DNA of 64,000 bases. Origin: Rhodovulum visakhapatnamense (lineage in GTDB: Bacteria; Pseudomonadota; Alphaproteobacteria; Rhodobacterales; Rhodobacteraceae). Shown here piece after piece: positions 17,697 through 29,153 of the stretch (position 1 is the first letter of the stretch; each line of letters opens with the position of its first letter). Below the pieces are notes generated by a model. The model was not told the DNA's origin. It made no database searches and saw nothing but the letters and a program-made list of their open reading frames with translations. The translations under genes and the position numbers were made by a program. Location of the stretch: the NCBI RefSeq assembly GCF_004365965.1, contig NZ_SOEB01000015.1, positions 1-64,000 on the forward strand, read 5' to 3'.

Positions 17697-18529
17697 GTGG
17701 AGTGGCTGACCGATCACAAGATTCCCGTGGGCCGTGTCGCCGGCACGATCTTCGACTGGCTCAGGGACAATGCCGAGGTCGTGCTGGACGCCATCGCCGC
17801 AATCATGGAGGCGATGATCGACGCGATCCTCTGGGTGCTGCAGACGCCGCATCCGGCGTTGGTCACGCTGGGCTTCGTCGCGCTGACCTATGCGCTGCAG
17901 CGCAGCTGGAAGACCTGCCTCGCGGTGGCCCTGGGCTTTCTGTTCATTCTCAACCAGGGCTATTGGGAAGAGACCACCGAAAGCCTGACGCTGGTGCTGT
18001 CGGCCTGCGTGGTCTGCATGGCGATCGGGGTGCCGATCGGCATCGGCGCGGCGCACCGGCCGCAGCTTTACACCTATCTGCGGCCGATCCTCGATCTGAT
18101 GCAGACCCTGCCGACCTTCGTCTATCTGATCCCGGCCATCGTCTTCTTCGGCATCGGCATGGTGCCGGGGCTGATCGCGACGGTCATTTTCGTGCTGCCC
18201 GCCCCGATCCGGCTGACCTATCTGGGGGTTTCCTCGACGCCGAAGGCCCTGCTGGAAGCCGCGACCGCCTTCGGCGCCACAAGTCGGCAGACGCTCTTCA
18301 AGGTCGAGTTGCCCTATGCCTTTCCGCAGATCATGGCGGGGCTCAACCAGACCATCATGCTGTCGCTGTCGATGGTGGTGGTCGCAGCCCTGGTCGGCGC
18401 CGACGGGCTGGGCGTGCCGGTGGTGCGCGCGCTCAATCAGGTCAACACCGCGCTCGGCTTCGAATCCGGCTTCGTGATCGTCGTGGTGGCAATCATGCTT
18501 GACCGCATCCTGCATGTGGGGGCGCGCAA

Positions 18530-18533
<4 letters not shown>
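17697..18533 (+). CDS. choW: Choline ABC transporter, permease
   Basis: A 278-residue inner-membrane permease of the ProW/BetT-ABC type with about six membrane segments. The EAA-loop region is seen at LLEAATAFGATSRQTLFKVE, followed by LPYAFPQIMAGLNQTIM. The start is a GTG ten bases after a strong AGGAGGG; an ATG eight bases earlier is out of frame. It overlaps choV by four bases (ATGA), the usual coupling of permease and ATPase. Confidence 0.92.
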
Positions 18534-19558
<1,025 letters not shown>

Positions 19559-19945
19559 CGCCTACCCGGACCGGACCGCCCGGGCCATGCCACAGGCGGT
19601 TCCGTCGGGAAAACGGCCGCCCGGCCCGGGTTCCCTCTCCCGCGCTCATTTTTTCGCACTTTTTTCGGAACCGGGCGCGCCGGACCCGCGTTTGCTTGTC
19701 ACAGGTGGCGCGCCGCGGGGCGGAAACCGGCCTGCGGGGATCGTGACGAGACCCCGCGGGCCTGACTATTCCCGGCTTGCCCGGGGCGGTTCCGGACCGG
19801 CCCCGGTATGGTGCGTTTCCGGGGAGTGCGGCCGGACCGGTCGCGCTTGCGCGCGGTGCCAAATCTCGCGTCTTTCCCCGATCACCGACAGCCCCGAAGG
19901 TTCGGGCCCGCGGGCTCGTGCGCAAGCAACCAGAGGAGACCGTCC
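19559..19945. other. Intergenic region between choV and the TRAP operon
   Basis: 387 bases with no protein-like frame. It holds two short T-runs (ATTTTTTCGCACTTTTTTCGG, about 19648-19668) and several overlapping GC-rich inverted repeats around 19795-19855. One of these could end choV transcription, but no stem sits directly before a T-run. The AGAGGAG ribosome site of the next gene is at the right edge. The TRAP promoter should lie here but was not identified. Confidence 0.5.
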
Positions 19946-20968
19946 ATGCAATTCAAGACCCGCCTGCTGACCCTATCCGTCGCCGCCTTCGCGCTTGGCG
20001 CGGGCATGGCTCAGGCCGACACCTGGCGCTATGCCTTCGAAGAGGCGCTCGACGAGGTGCAGGGCATCTATGCCCAGAAGTTCAAGGAAGAGATCGAGGC
20101 CAATACCGACCACGAGATCCAGCTTTTCCCCTATGGCACGCTCGGCGAATCCGCCGACATCATGGAACAGGCGCAGGACGGCATCCTGCAATTCGTCGAC
20201 CAGTCGCCGGGCTTCACCGGCTCGCTGATCCCCGAGGCGCAGGTCTTCTTCGTGCCCTACCTGCTGCCGCAGGAGCCCGAAACGCTGGCCAGCTTCTTCG
20301 AGAATTCGAAGGCCATCAACGAGATGTTCCCCAAGCTCTATGCCGATCAGGGCCTGGAACTTCTGACCATGTTCCCCGAAGGCGAGGTGGCGATCACGAC
20401 CAAGGAGCCGTTCAAGACGCCCGAGGATCTGGACGAGGTCAAGATCCGCACCATGACCAACCCGCTTCTGGTGGAAAGCTACAAGGCCTTCGGCGCGACG
20501 CCGACGCCGCTGCCCTGGGGCGAGGTTTATGGCGCGCTGCAGACCAACATCATCCAGGGCCAGGAAAACCCGATGTTCTTCATCGAGTCGACGAAGATGT
20601 ACGAGGTCACCGATTACGTGACCCGGATCGGGCACAACAACTTCACGACCGCGGTGATGGCCAACAAGGACTTCTTCGAGGACCTGTCGGATGAGGACCG
20701 GCAGGCGATCCGCGACGCGGCCGATGCCGCCTTCGCCCATATCATCGATTATCAGAAGGGCCTGACCGAAGCCTCGGTCGAGAAGATCAGGGAGGCCAAG
20801 CCTTCGATGACCTTCACCACGCTGTCCGAGGAAGAACGCCAGCCCTTCAAGGACGCGGCCGGCGAGGTCGAGGCCAAGTTCCTCGAGATGACCGGCGACA
20901 GCGGCAAGGAGATCCTCGATCAGATGAAAGAGGACCTGAAGACCGCCGAGGACGCCACCCAGAGCTGA
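19946..20968 (+). CDS. teaA: TRAP transporter substrate-binding protein, ectoine TeaA-like
   Basis: A 340-residue DctP-family periplasmic protein. Signal peptide about residues 1-24, cleavage after GMAQA. Long stretches agree with Halomonas TeaA as remembered: [52 protein letters not shown] and the carboxylate-binding block [20 protein letters not shown]. TeaA binds ectoine and hydroxyectoine, so the ligand is probably an ectoine-type solute; no ectoine-degradation genes lie nearby. The start follows AGAGGAG. It lies just downstream of choXWV and heads a four-gene teaABCD-like operon. Confidence 0.85.
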   Translation: MQFKTRLLTLSVAAFALGAGMAQADTWRYAFEEALDEVQGIYAQKFKEEIEANTDHEIQLFPYGTLGESADIMEQAQDGILQFVDQSPGFTGSLIPEAQVFFVPYLLPQEPETLASFFENSKAINEMFPKLYADQGLELLTMFPEGEVAITTKEPFKTPEDLDEVKIRTMTNPLLVESYKAFGATPTPLPWGEVYGALQTNIIQGQENPMFFIESTKMYEVTDYVTRIGHNNFTTAVMANKDFFEDLSDEDRQAIRDAADAAFAHIIDYQKGLTEASVEKIREAKPSMTFTTLSEEERQPFKDAAGEVEAKFLEMTGDSGKEILDQMKEDLKTAEDATQS

Positions 20969-20984
20969 TCCGACGGTCACCGAA

Positions 20985-21008
20985 GCGCGCGGGCCGCATC
21001 CCGCGCGC
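20985..21008 (+). other. Intercistronic hairpin between teaA and teaB
   Basis: A 9-bp perfect stem (GCGCGCGGG / CCCGCGCGC) with a six-base loop starts 17 bases after the binding-protein stop. There is no T-tract. Its position, between binding protein and permease genes, matches the hairpins at 17638 and 34667 and suggests differential stability of the binding-protein message. Confidence 0.5.
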
Positions 21009-21083
21009 TCTGGCCATTTCCCCGCCTCTTGCCCGCCCCGCACCCGGCACCCGCCCGCAGGGAGGAACGGAAGGAAGCTGCCC

Positions 21084-21743
21084 TTGTCCTCGGACCAATC
21101 GCTTCGCGCCCAGGCCAGCCCTGCTCAGGGCCCCACGCAGGCCCAGTCCCAGACCGACACCACCGCCGCCGACGACCCCGACGAGGTGGCTTATGTCTCA
21201 AGCCTTCCCGGGGTTCTGGGGACGATCGACGCGGCCATCGCGCGGGTCGAATCCGCGCTGCTGGCCGCGGGCGTCCTGCTGATGGCGCTGAACACGGTCG
21301 CCAATGTGGTCGGCCGCTACCTGTTTCAGTCGAGCCTTTTCTTCACCGAGGAACTGAACCGCATCCTGATCGTGGTGATCACCTTCGCGGGCATCAGCTA
21401 TGCCGCGCGCCAGGGCCGCCATATCCGGATGTCGGCCATCTACGATTCGCTGCCCTCGCGGGCGCGCAAGATCCTGATGATCGTCATCGCGCTGACGACA
21501 GCGGTGCTGATGTTCGGCCTGTGCTGGTTCGCGGCGGCCTATCTTCTGACCCAGGCGGGGCGCGGCCGGGTTCTGCCCGCCCTGCAGATCCCGGTCTGGA
21601 CGACGCTGGTGATCGTGCCGGTGGGCCTGTTCATGACCGGAATGCAATACCTTCTGACGGCGGTGAAGAACGCGATCTCGCGCGACGTCTACCTCTCGAC
21701 GGCGGTTCTGGAAGGCTATGACGACGACGAGACGGAGGTCTGA
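21084..21743 (+). CDS. teaB: TRAP transporter small permease, TeaB/DctQ-like
   Basis: A 219-residue inner-membrane protein with an unstructured Gln/Ala/Asp-rich tail of about 45 residues and four membrane segments. The DctQ hallmark is present: a segment with [20 protein letters not shown] followed by [12 protein letters not shown]. The start is a TTG six bases after GGAAG; no better in-frame ATG precedes the first membrane segment. Three bases separate it from the large permease gene. Confidence 0.85.
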   Translation: MSSDQSLRAQASPAQGPTQAQSQTDTTAADDPDEVAYVSSLPGVLGTIDAAIARVESALLAAGVLLMALNTVANVVGRYLFQSSLFFTEELNRILIVVITFAGISYAARQGRHIRMSAIYDSLPSRARKILMIVIALTTAVLMFGLCWFAAAYLLTQAGRGRVLPALQIPVWTTLVIVPVGLFMTGMQYLLTAVKNAISRDVYLSTAVLEGYDDDETEV

Positions 21744-21746
21744 GCG

Positions 21747-23042
21747 ATGGCGGCTGCAATCTTCTCGATCATGATCGTGCTGCTTCTGCTGGGCTTTCCG
21801 ATGATGATCCCGCTGATCGCGGGGGCGCTTGTGGGCTTCGTGACCCTCTTCGGCGGTCTCGGCCAGCTCGAGACCATGATCCAGCAGATGATGGCGGGCA
21901 TCCGCCCGGCCTCGCTGATCGCGGTGCCGATGTTCATCTTCGCCGCCGACATCATGACCCGCGGGCAATCCGCGGGGCGGCTGATCGACATGGTGATGGC
22001 CTTCGTCGGCCATCTGAAGGGCGGGCTCGCGATCTCGACCGCCGCCGCCTGCACCATGTTCGGCGCGGTCTCGGGCTCGACCCAGGCCACCGTCGTGGCC
22101 ATCGGCGGCCCGCTGCGGCCCCGGATGCAGAGGGCGGGCTATGGCGACAGCTTCATCCTGGCCCTCATCGTCAATGCCTCGGACATCGCCTTCCTGATCC
22201 CGCCCTCGATCGGGATGATCATCTATGGCGTGGTCTCGAACACCTCGATTGCCGAGCTCTTCATCGCGGGCATCGGGCCGGGGCTGCTGATCCTCGTGCT
22301 GTTCGCGATCTATTCCTGGGCCTATGCGGTCCGGAACGGGGTCCCGACCGAACCCCGCGCCAGCTGGGGCGAGCGTCTGCGCGCGGTCCGGGCCGCGCTC
22401 TGGCCGCTGGGCTTTCCGGCGATCATCATCGGCGGCATCTATGGCGGCATCTTCAGCCCGACCGAGGCGGCCGCGGCCTGCGTGCTTTACGCCCTGATCC
22501 TCGAAACCCTCGTCTTCCGCGAGATGGGCCTGCGCGACATCTACCGCACCGCCAAGTCGACCGGGCTGATCACCGCGGTCGTGTTCATCCTGGTGGCGGC
22601 GGGGGCGGCCTTTTCCTGGGTGATCTCCTTCGCCCAGATCCCGCAGGCCATCCTGTCGGCCGCGGGCATCGACCAGATGGGGCAGATCGGGGTGCTGTTC
22701 GCGATCTCGATCGCCTTCTTCATCGGCTGCATGTTCGTCGATCCGATCGTGGTGATCCTGATCCTGGTGCCGATCTTCGCGCCGGTCGTCGCCGATGTCG
22801 GGCTCGACCCGGTGCTGGTCGGCACGCTGATCACGCTGCAAGTCGCCATCGGCTCGGCCACGCCGCCCTTCGGCTGCGATATCTTCACCGCCATCGCCGT
22901 CTTCAAGCGGCCCTACATGGAGGTGATCCGGGGCACGCCGCCCTTCATCCTGATCCTGCTCGGCGTCTCGGTGGCGCTGATCTTCTTCCCCCAGATCGCG
23001 CTGTTCCTCCGCGATCTCGCCTTCCCCGGCGAGGCCGGGTGA
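21747..23042 (+). CDS. teaC: TRAP transporter large permease, TeaC/DctM-like
   Basis: A 431-residue DctM-type membrane protein with about 12 membrane segments, the sodium-coupled channel of the TRAP system. Characteristic pieces are the AAACTMFGAVSGSTQATVVA loop, IPPSIGMIIYGVVS and the late GSATPPFGCDIFTA motif. GGAGG in the end of the preceding gene supplies the ribosome site. With the DctP and DctQ partners it makes a complete importer. Confidence 0.93.
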   Translation: MAAAIFSIMIVLLLLGFPMMIPLIAGALVGFVTLFGGLGQLETMIQQMMAGIRPASLIAVPMFIFAADIMTRGQSAGRLIDMVMAFVGHLKGGLAISTAAACTMFGAVSGSTQATVVAIGGPLRPRMQRAGYGDSFILALIVNASDIAFLIPPSIGMIIYGVVSNTSIAELFIAGIGPGLLILVLFAIYSWAYAVRNGVPTEPRASWGERLRAVRAALWPLGFPAIIIGGIYGGIFSPTEAAAACVLYALILETLVFREMGLRDIYRTAKSTGLITAVVFILVAAGAAFSWVISFAQIPQAILSAAGIDQMGQIGVLFAISIAFFIGCMFVDPIVVILILVPIFAPVVADVGLDPVLVGTLITLQVAIGSATPPFGCDIFTAIAVFKRPYMEVIRGTPPFILILLGVSVALIFFPQIALFLRDLAFPGEAG

Positions 23043-23061
23043 GGGCCGAAAGGAGACCGGT

Positions 23062-23499
23062 TTGTTCAACTCGATCCTCGTTCCCTATGACGGCTCGGCC
23101 GGGGCCGAACGCGCGCTGCGCCAGGCGGTCGCGCTGGCCAGGCTCTGCGACGCCCAGCTGTCGGTGCTGACCGTCTTCCGGCACCATTCGATGCTGGAAG
23201 CCTCGCTGTCGATGGTCCGCAAGGACGAGCCGGGGCCGCTGGACGACGCCATGCGCGGCTATGCCCGAGAGGTGGCGGACTATGCCAAGCGGCTGGCGCG
23301 CGAGGCCGGGGCCGAGGGCACCCGCGCCTTCATCAAGGCCGGACCGCCCGCCCGCACCATCATCCGCTTCGCCCGCGAACACGGGAACGACCTGATCGTG
23401 ATCGGCAGCCGGGGCCTCGGCTCGGTCGAGAACTACCTGCTGGGCAGCGTCTCGCACAAGGTCACGGGGCTCGCCGACTGCCCGGTTCTGGTGGTCTGA
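23062..23499 (+). CDS. teaD: UspA-domain protein, TeaD-like
   Basis: A 145-residue single universal stress protein domain with the ATP-binding signature near the C-terminus (VIGSRGLGSVENYLLGSVSHKV). The start is a TTG five bases after AGGAGA (MFNSILVPYDGSAGAER). In Halomonas TeaD is encoded directly after the TeaABC transporter and modulates ectoine uptake in an ATP-dependent way; the same order here suggests the same role. The stop is ten bases from the convergent hutC stop. Confidence 0.85.
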   Translation: MFNSILVPYDGSAGAERALRQAVALARLCDAQLSVLTVFRHHSMLEASLSMVRKDEPGPLDDAMRGYAREVADYAKRLAREAGAEGTRAFIKAGPPARTIIRFAREHGNDLIVIGSRGLGSVENYLLGSVSHKVTGLADCPVLVV

Positions 23500-23509
23500 G
23501 CCGCAGCGC

Positions 23510-24211
23510 TCAGAGCCCGAGGCACAGCCGGTAGCTTTGGGCGAAATGCTCGCGCACATAGGTGATCGGCGCCTCATGGAGCCAGGTCTGCCGCTCCATC
23601 ACCAGCACCGGATCGGCTGGCGCACAGCCCAGCGCCGCAGCCGCCGCCTGCCCGGCCGGTTCGGCATGACACGCGATCCCGCCATGGGTATAGGGCGCCT
23701 CGCGCACCAGCCATTCGTTGGGGCTGACGGCCGCCAGATCGGCCGAGGCGATACCGGGGACGGTTCTCAGCACCACCCAGCGCTGCTCGAACATGTGGGC
23801 TTCCCCGTCGGCCAGATGCAGGCTTTCAAGATACAGCGTCGCTTCCGCCTCGGGCAGTTTCAGCCGGGCGCGCACCTCTTCGGGCGCGGGGCCGGTTGCG
23901 CGCGCCAGAAGCCGGTAGCCATAGACCTGCCCGCGCGCCTCGACCTCGCGCCGGATCTGGGGGATTTCCAGCGTCGCCTTGCGCTGCGGCGCCTCGATCA
24001 CCCGGGTTCCGGCCTTGCGGCGCCGGTCGAGGAAGCCCTCCTCGGCCAGATCGCGCAAGGCCCGGTTCACCGTCGCCCGGGCACAGCCGAATTCCGCCGC
24101 GATGTCGGCCTCGTTCGGGATCAGCTCGCCCGGCGGATAGGTCCGGTCGCGGATCCGCAGCATGATGGTGTCGCGGATCGACTGCCACGAGGCGGCGCGC
24201 TCTCCGGCCAT
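23510..24211 (-). CDS. hutC: Histidine utilization repressor (GntR/HutC family)
   Basis: A 233-residue GntR regulator. The winged helix at about 10-75 contains NEADIAAEFGCARATVNRAL and FLDRRRKAGTRVI, and the C-terminal UTRA domain ends VLVMERQTWLHEAPITYVRE. HutC represses hut genes until urocanate is present. The start was placed at the ATG two bases after the hutF stop; the open frame continues upstream but is not GntR-like. It is cotranscribed with hutF and thus probably autoregulated through the divergent hutF/hutI operator. Confidence 0.92.
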   Translation of the reverse strand: MAGERAASWQSIRDTIMLRIRDRTYPPGELIPNEADIAAEFGCARATVNRALRDLAEEGFLDRRRKAGTRVIEAPQRKATLEIPQIRREVEARGQVYGYRLLARATGPAPEEVRARLKLPEAEATLYLESLHLADGEAHMFEQRWVVLRTVPGIASADLAAVSPNEWLVREAPYTHGGIACHAEPAGQAAAAALGCAPADPVLVMERQTWLHEAPITYVREHFAQSYRLCLGL

Positions 24212-24213
24212 GG

Positions 24214-25584
24214 CTAGAGCCCGTCCCGGAGGCGGCGCATCGCGGCCGCATATCCCGCCACGATCTCGTCGCGCCGGACATGCCGCCCGCCCCGCACCAC
24301 ATGGCGCCCGGCCGACCAGACATCGCTGACGGCGCGGTCGTCGCGCGCGAAGATCCAGGTATCGAGCAGCAGATCGCCCTGCCGCCCGATGCCGTCGGGT
24401 CCCATGTCGCCCAGCGCCAGCAGATCGGCCCAGTTGCCGACCGCAAGCCCGCCGCTTGCGCGCCCGGCCGCCTGCGCCCCGCCCTCGGCCGCGCCCTGAA
24501 ACAGCACCCGCCCGGTCGAGCGGTCCCCGGTCGCCAGCGCCGCGCGGGTGCGGTCGCGCAGCCGCTGCGAATAGTCGAGCGTGCGCAGCTCTTCGCTCAG
24601 CGAGATCCGGATATTGCTGTCCGAGCCGACGCCGAAGCGCCCGCCCGCCTGCACCCAGCGCACCCCGTCGAAGATGCCGTCGCCAAGGCTCGATTCGGTG
24701 ATCGGGCAAAGCCCGGCGACAGCACCGGTCGCGGCCAGCGCCAGCGTCTCGGCAGGCTTCATCTGCGTTGCGTGGATCGGGCACCAACGGGCATCGACCG
24801 GGGCATTTTCCAGCAGCCATTCGACCGGACGCCGACCGGTCGCGGCCAGCACCTCGTCGACCTCGGCCTGCTGCTCGGAGATATGGATATGGATCGGTCC
24901 CTCGGGTGCCAGCGCCTGGGCCGCGGCGAGCCCCACGGCATCGACCGCGCGCAGGGAATGCGGCGCGACGCCCATCCGGCAATCGGGGGAAAGACCCGCG
25001 ACATGGACCGCCGCCGCCTCGTGCAACCGTGCGAACCGGTCGGGGTCGTTGCCAAACCGGTCCTGCCCCGCGACCAGCGCGCGGCGGTCGAGCCCGCCAT
25101 AGGTATAAAGCACCGGCAGCAGCGTCAGCCCGATGCCCGAGACCGCCGCCGCCGCCGCGATCCGGCCCGACATTTCGGCCAGATCGGCATAGGGCGCGCC
25201 GCCCGGGCCATGATGCAGGTAGTGGAACTCGACATTGGTGGCATAGCCCGCCTCCAGCATCTCCATCTGCACGAAGGCGGCGATCGCCTCGACATCCTCG
25301 GGACCGAGCCGGTCGAGAAAGCGGTACATCAGCCGCCGCCAGGTCCAGAAACTGTCGCGCGGATCGGGGCCGCGGGATTCTGTCAGCCCCGCCATCGCCC
25401 GCTGAAAGGCATGGCTGTGCAGGTTCGCGGGGGCGGGCAGAAGCGTCTCGACACCGGTTGCACCGGGCGGACAGGGCACGTTTTCACGCACTCCCGCAAT
25501 TTTTCCGCCGCTTTCCACGGCAATTTCAACGTTCTCCGCCCAGGAATTCATCACAAGCGCATGCCGCGCCCAGACCCTCTGCAT
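24214..25584 (-). CDS. hutF: Formimidoylglutamate deiminase
   Basis: A 456-residue amidohydrolase that deiminates N-formimidoyl-glutamate to N-formyl-glutamate and ammonia. Metal-site and substrate motifs are NLHSHAFQRAMAGLTE, IHIHISEQQAEVDEV, PIHATQM and GSDSNIRISLSEELRTLDY, all typical of HutF. GGAGGG sits seven bases before the ATG. It diverges from hutI. Its presence with hutG defines the two-step branch to glutamate, rather than direct formiminoglutamase. Confidence 0.94.
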   Translation of the reverse strand: MQRVWARHALVMNSWAENVEIAVESGGKIAGVRENVPCPPGATGVETLLPAPANLHSHAFQRAMAGLTESRGPDPRDSFWTWRRLMYRFLDRLGPEDVEAIAAFVQMEMLEAGYATNVEFHYLHHGPGGAPYADLAEMSGRIAAAAAVSGIGLTLLPVLYTYGGLDRRALVAGQDRFGNDPDRFARLHEAAAVHVAGLSPDCRMGVAPHSLRAVDAVGLAAAQALAPEGPIHIHISEQQAEVDEVLAATGRRPVEWLLENAPVDARWCPIHATQMKPAETLALAATGAVAGLCPITESSLGDGIFDGVRWVQAGGRFGVGSDSNIRISLSEELRTLDYSQRLRDRTRAALATGDRSTGRVLFQGAAEGGAQAAGRASGGLAVGNWADLLALGDMGPDGIGRQGDLLLDTWIFARDDRAVSDVWSAGRHVVRGGRHVRRDEIVAGYAAAMRRLRDGL

Positions 25585-25601
25585 CGCCTGACCCTCCGAG
25601 T

Positions 25602-25642
25602 TTGACTTGATTATTATGTGCAGACATATAATCTCGAATCAA
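25602..25642. promoter_or_regulatory. Divergent hutF/hutI promoters with candidate HutC operator
   Basis: An AT-rich island between divergent genes. On the plus strand TTGACT (25602-25607) and a perfect TATAAT (25627-25632) are 19 bases apart, fitting hutI. On the minus strand TTGATT (25642-25637) and CATAAT (25618-25613), 18 bases apart, fit hutF. Over both -10 boxes lies the dyad TATGT-GCAG-ACATA (25615-25628), extended by ATT/AAT flanks. A repressor bound there would block both promoters, so it is the likely HutC site. Confidence 0.7.
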
Positions 25643-25657
25643 GGAGGAGCCGACAAC

Positions 25658-26848
25658 ATGACAGATCTCACCCTTGCCAATGCGACCATCCTGCCACTCG
25701 GCGAGGATGCGCCGAGGCGGATCGAGCGGGGTTGGCTGAGGATCGAGGGCGGCCGCATCGCGGCGCTGGGCGACGGCCCGGCCCCGGACGGTGGCCCCAT
25801 CGAGGATCTGGGCGGCCGGCTGGTCACGCCCGCGCTGGTCGATTGCCACACCCATCTGGTCTATGGCGGCAGCCGCGCCCGCGAATTCGAGATGCGGCTG
25901 GAAGGTGCCAGCTATGAGGACATCGCGCGGGCGGGCGGCGGGATTCTCGCGACCGTCACCGCGACCCGCGCCGCCTCCGAGGACGATCTGGTCGCCTCGG
26001 CCCTGCCCCGGCTCGACTGCCTGCTGGCCGAGGGCGCTGGCACCATCGAGGTCAAGTCGGGCTACGGGCTGACCGTCGCGGACGAGCTGAAGATGCTGCG
26101 CGCGGCGCGGCGGCTGGGCCGCGAGCGCCCGGTCCGCATCGTCACCAGCTGGCTCGCGGCCCACGCCCTGCCGCCCGAATACAAGGGCCGCGCCGAGGCC
26201 TATATCGACGAGGTCGCCATTGCCGGGCTGCGCGCGGCCCATGCCGAGGGGCTGGTCGATGCGGTCGACGGCTTCTGCGAGGGCATCGCCTTCTCGGTGG
26301 CGCAGATGGCGCGGATCTTCGATGTCGCGGACGAGCTGAGCCTGCCGGTCAAGCTGCATGCCGAGCAGCTGTCGCATCTGGGCGGCAGCCTGCTGGTGGC
26401 CGAACGCGGCGGTCTGTCGGCCGATCATGTCGAACATGCCGATGCGGCCGATGCCGCGGCGCTGGCCCGGGCGGGCGCGGCCGCGGTGCTGCTGCCCGGT
26501 GCCTTCTACACCCTGCGCGAGACGCAGATGCCGCCCGTCGCCGCCTTCCGCGAGGCGGGCACCGCGATGGCGCTGGCGACCGACTGCAACCCCGGCACCT
26601 CGCCGCTGACCTCGCTTCTGCTGACCATGAACATGGCCGCGACGCTGTTCCGGCTGACCCCGGACGAATGCCTGCGCGGCGTCACCGCGAACGGCGCCCG
26701 GGCGCTGGGGCTGACCGATTGCGGCCGACTGGCGCCGGGCCTGCGCGCCGATCTTGCCGTCTGGGACATCGCCGAACCGGCCGAACTGACCTACCGGATC
26801 GGCTTCAACCCGCTTCACGCCCGTTATTTCGAGGGATGCAAATGCTGA
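25658..26848 (+). CDS. hutI: Imidazolonepropionase
   Basis: A 396-residue metal-dependent amidohydrolase opening 4-imidazolone-5-propanoate to N-formimidoyl-L-glutamate. Motifs: [18 protein letters not shown], the KSGYGL loop, [11 protein letters not shown] and [11 protein letters not shown]. The start was set at the ATG eight bases after AAGGAGGAG (MTDLTLANA); an upstream in-frame ATG falls within the operator. The stop overlaps the hutH start by seven bases. First gene of the plus-strand hut unit. Confidence 0.95.
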   Translation: MTDLTLANATILPLGEDAPRRIERGWLRIEGGRIAALGDGPAPDGGPIEDLGGRLVTPALVDCHTHLVYGGSRAREFEMRLEGASYEDIARAGGGILATVTATRAASEDDLVASALPRLDCLLAEGAGTIEVKSGYGLTVADELKMLRAARRLGRERPVRIVTSWLAAHALPPEYKGRAEAYIDEVAIAGLRAAHAEGLVDAVDGFCEGIAFSVAQMARIFDVADELSLPVKLHAEQLSHLGGSLLVAERGGLSADHVEHADAADAAALARAGAAAVLLPGAFYTLRETQMPPVAAFREAGTAMALATDCNPGTSPLTSLLLTMNMAATLFRLTPDECLRGVTANGARALGLTDCGRLAPGLRADLAVWDIAEPAELTYRIGFNPLHARYFEGCKC

Positions 26849-28362
26849 CTCTGACGCCGGGCGAGACCACGCTCGCCCAACTGGAAACGCTCTGGCGCGA
26901 GGAAGCGCCCGCGCGGCTGGCCGAGACCACCGGCCCCGCCATCGCCGCCTCGGCCGCCCGCATCGCCGCCGCCGCCCAAGGCGATCAGGCCGTCTACGGG
27001 GTCAATACCGGCTTCGGCAAGCTTGCCTCGGTCCGCATTCCGCCCGAGGACACCGCCACGCTGCAGCGCAACCTGATCCTGTCGCATTGCTGCGGCGTCG
27101 GCGCGCCCCTCGACAGCGCCACCGCCCGGCTGGTGATGGCGCTGAAACTGCTCAGCCTCGGCCGCGGCGCCTCGGGCGTGCGCCCCGAGATCGTCGCGCT
27201 GATCGAGGCGATGCTCGAGAAGGGCGTGACCCCCGCGATCCCGGAACAGGGCTCGGTCGGGGCCTCGGGCGATCTGGCGCCGCTGGCGCATATGGCCGCC
27301 GTCATGATCGGCGCGGGCGAGGCCATCTATCAGGGCGAGACCCTACCCGGGGCCGAGGCGCTGGCCCGCGCGGGGCTGACCCCCGTCACGCTGGGCGCCA
27401 AGGAGGGGCTGGCGCTGATCAACGGCACCCAGGTCTCGACCGCGCTAGCGCTGACCGGCTGGTTCCGTGCCATGGCCTGCCTGCGCGCCGCCATCGTCAC
27501 CGGCGCGATGTCGACCGACGCCATCATGGGCTCGACCGCGCCGACCCGCGCCGAGATCCACACCCTGCGCGGCCATCGCGGCCAGATCGACGTCGCGGCC
27601 GCGATGCGGGGGCTGCTGAAGGGCAGCGAGATCCGCGAAAGCCACCGCGAGGACGATGCCCGGGTGCAGGACCCCTACTGCATCCGCTGCCAGCCGCAGG
27701 TGACGGGCGCGGCGCTCGATCTGCTGCGCTTTGCCGGGCAGACGCTTGAAACCGAGGCCAATGCGGTGACCGACAACCCGCTGGTGCTGTCGGACGGGTC
27801 CATCGTCTCGGGCGGCAATTTCCATGCCGAACCCGTGGCCTTCGCCGCCGACCAGATCGCGCTTGCCGTGGCCGAGATCGGCGCCATCGCCCAGCGCCGG
27901 GTCGCGCTGATGGTCGACCCCGCGCTCAGCTTCGGCCTGCCGCCCTTCCTGACGCCCGAACCGGGGCTGAACAGCGGGCTGATGATCGCCGAGGTCACCA
28001 CCGCCGCGCTGATGAGCGAGAACAAGCATCTGGCCGCGCCCTGCTCGGTCGACAGCACCCCCACCAGCGCCAATCAGGAGGACCATGTCAGCATGGCCGC
28101 CCATGCCGCGCGGCGTCTGGGCGGGATGACCCGCAACCTCGCCGTGATCCTCGGCGTCGAGGCGCTTTGCGCGGGCCAGGGCATCGAGTTCCGCGCGCCG
28201 CTGGCAACCTCCCAGCCGCTGAAACGCGCGCTGGCCGCGATCCGCGCCGAGGTGGCCACGATGGGCGAGGACCGCTACCTCGCGCCCGACCTCGCCCGGG
28301 CGCAGGCGCTGATCGAAACCGGCAGCCTCGTCGCCGCCGCAGGACTGGAGATGCCCGCATGA
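26842..28362 (+). CDS. hutH: Histidine ammonia-lyase
   Basis: A 506-residue lyase converting L-histidine to urocanate and ammonia. The Ala141-Ser142-Gly143 triplet that forms the MIO cofactor lies in [17 protein letters not shown]; other family blocks are [11 protein letters not shown] and [17 protein letters not shown]. The second ATG of ATGCAAATG was used because GAGGG is six bases before it. Translation is coupled to hutI and, through an ATGA overlap, to hutG. Confidence 0.96.
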   Translation: MLTLTPGETTLAQLETLWREEAPARLAETTGPAIAASAARIAAAAQGDQAVYGVNTGFGKLASVRIPPEDTATLQRNLILSHCCGVGAPLDSATARLVMALKLLSLGRGASGVRPEIVALIEAMLEKGVTPAIPEQGSVGASGDLAPLAHMAAVMIGAGEAIYQGETLPGAEALARAGLTPVTLGAKEGLALINGTQVSTALALTGWFRAMACLRAAIVTGAMSTDAIMGSTAPTRAEIHTLRGHRGQIDVAAAMRGLLKGSEIRESHREDDARVQDPYCIRCQPQVTGAALDLLRFAGQTLETEANAVTDNPLVLSDGSIVSGGNFHAEPVAFAADQIALAVAEIGAIAQRRVALMVDPALSFGLPPFLTPEPGLNSGLMIAEVTTAALMSENKHLAAPCSVDSTPTSANQEDHVSMAAHAARRLGGMTRNLAVILGVEALCAGQGIEFRAPLATSQPLKRALAAIRAEVATMGEDRYLAPDLARAQALIETGSLVAAAGLEMPA

Positions 28363-29153
28363 GCCCCGTCGACGTGACCCGGGGCGACAGCCCCGTCATC
28401 CTCGGACTGCCCCATACCGGCACCCATGTGCCCGAGGACATCCTTGCCCGGCTGAATGACCGGGGCCGTGAGCTGACCGATACCGACTGGCATGTGCATG
28501 AGCTTTACGACGGGCTCCTGCCCGGCGCGACGACGGTGCGCGCCACCTTCCACCGCTACGTGATCGACGCGAACCGCTCGCCCGAGAATGAAAGCCTCTA
28601 CCCCGGGCAGAACACCACCGGTCTGGTGCCGCTGACCGATTTCGACGGCGAACCGATCTGGGACACCGCCCCCGACGCGGCCGAGACCGCCCGGCGGCTG
28701 GCCGCGTTCCACGCCCCGTATCACGCCGCCCTTGCCGCCGAGATCGCGCGGGTCCGCGCCCGCCATGGCGTCGCGATCCTCTATGACTGCCACTCGATCC
28801 GCTCGGTCATTCCCTATCTCTTCGAGGGCACCCTGCCCGATTTCAACATCGGCACCGCCAATGGCACGACCTGCGCGCCCGCCATTGCCGAAGCCGCCGC
28901 AGGCGTCTGCGCCAGGGCCGAGGGCTATACCCATGTGCTGAACGGACGCTTCAAGGGTGGCTGGACCACGCGCCATTACGGGCGGCCCGAAACCGGGGTG
29001 CATGCGATCCAGATGGAACTGACGCAATCGTGTCACCTGACCACCGAGGCCGCGCCCTTCGCGCTCGACCCCGACAAGGCCGCGCGGTTGCGCCCGCATC
29101 TGGCCGCGATCCTCGCCCGGATCGAGGCGCTGGCGCCGGAGCTGTCCTCGTGA
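28359..29153 (+). CDS. hutG: N-formylglutamate deformylase
   Basis: A 264-residue N-formylglutamate amidohydrolase-family enzyme that releases formate and glutamate, the last pathway step. Motifs are [13 protein letters not shown], the metal ligands in [14 protein letters not shown] and the late block [12 protein letters not shown]. The start overlaps the hutH stop (ATGA), and the stop overlaps the next GTG start (GTGA), so there is no gap before the CoA-transferase gene. Confidence 0.94.
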   Translation: MSPVDVTRGDSPVILGLPHTGTHVPEDILARLNDRGRELTDTDWHVHELYDGLLPGATTVRATFHRYVIDANRSPENESLYPGQNTTGLVPLTDFDGEPIWDTAPDAAETARRLAAFHAPYHAALAAEIARVRARHGVAILYDCHSIRSVIPYLFEGTLPDFNIGTANGTTCAPAIAEAAAGVCARAEGYTHVLNGRFKGGWTTRHYGRPETGVHAIQMELTQSCHLTTEAAPFALDPDKAARLRPHLAAILARIEALAPELSS

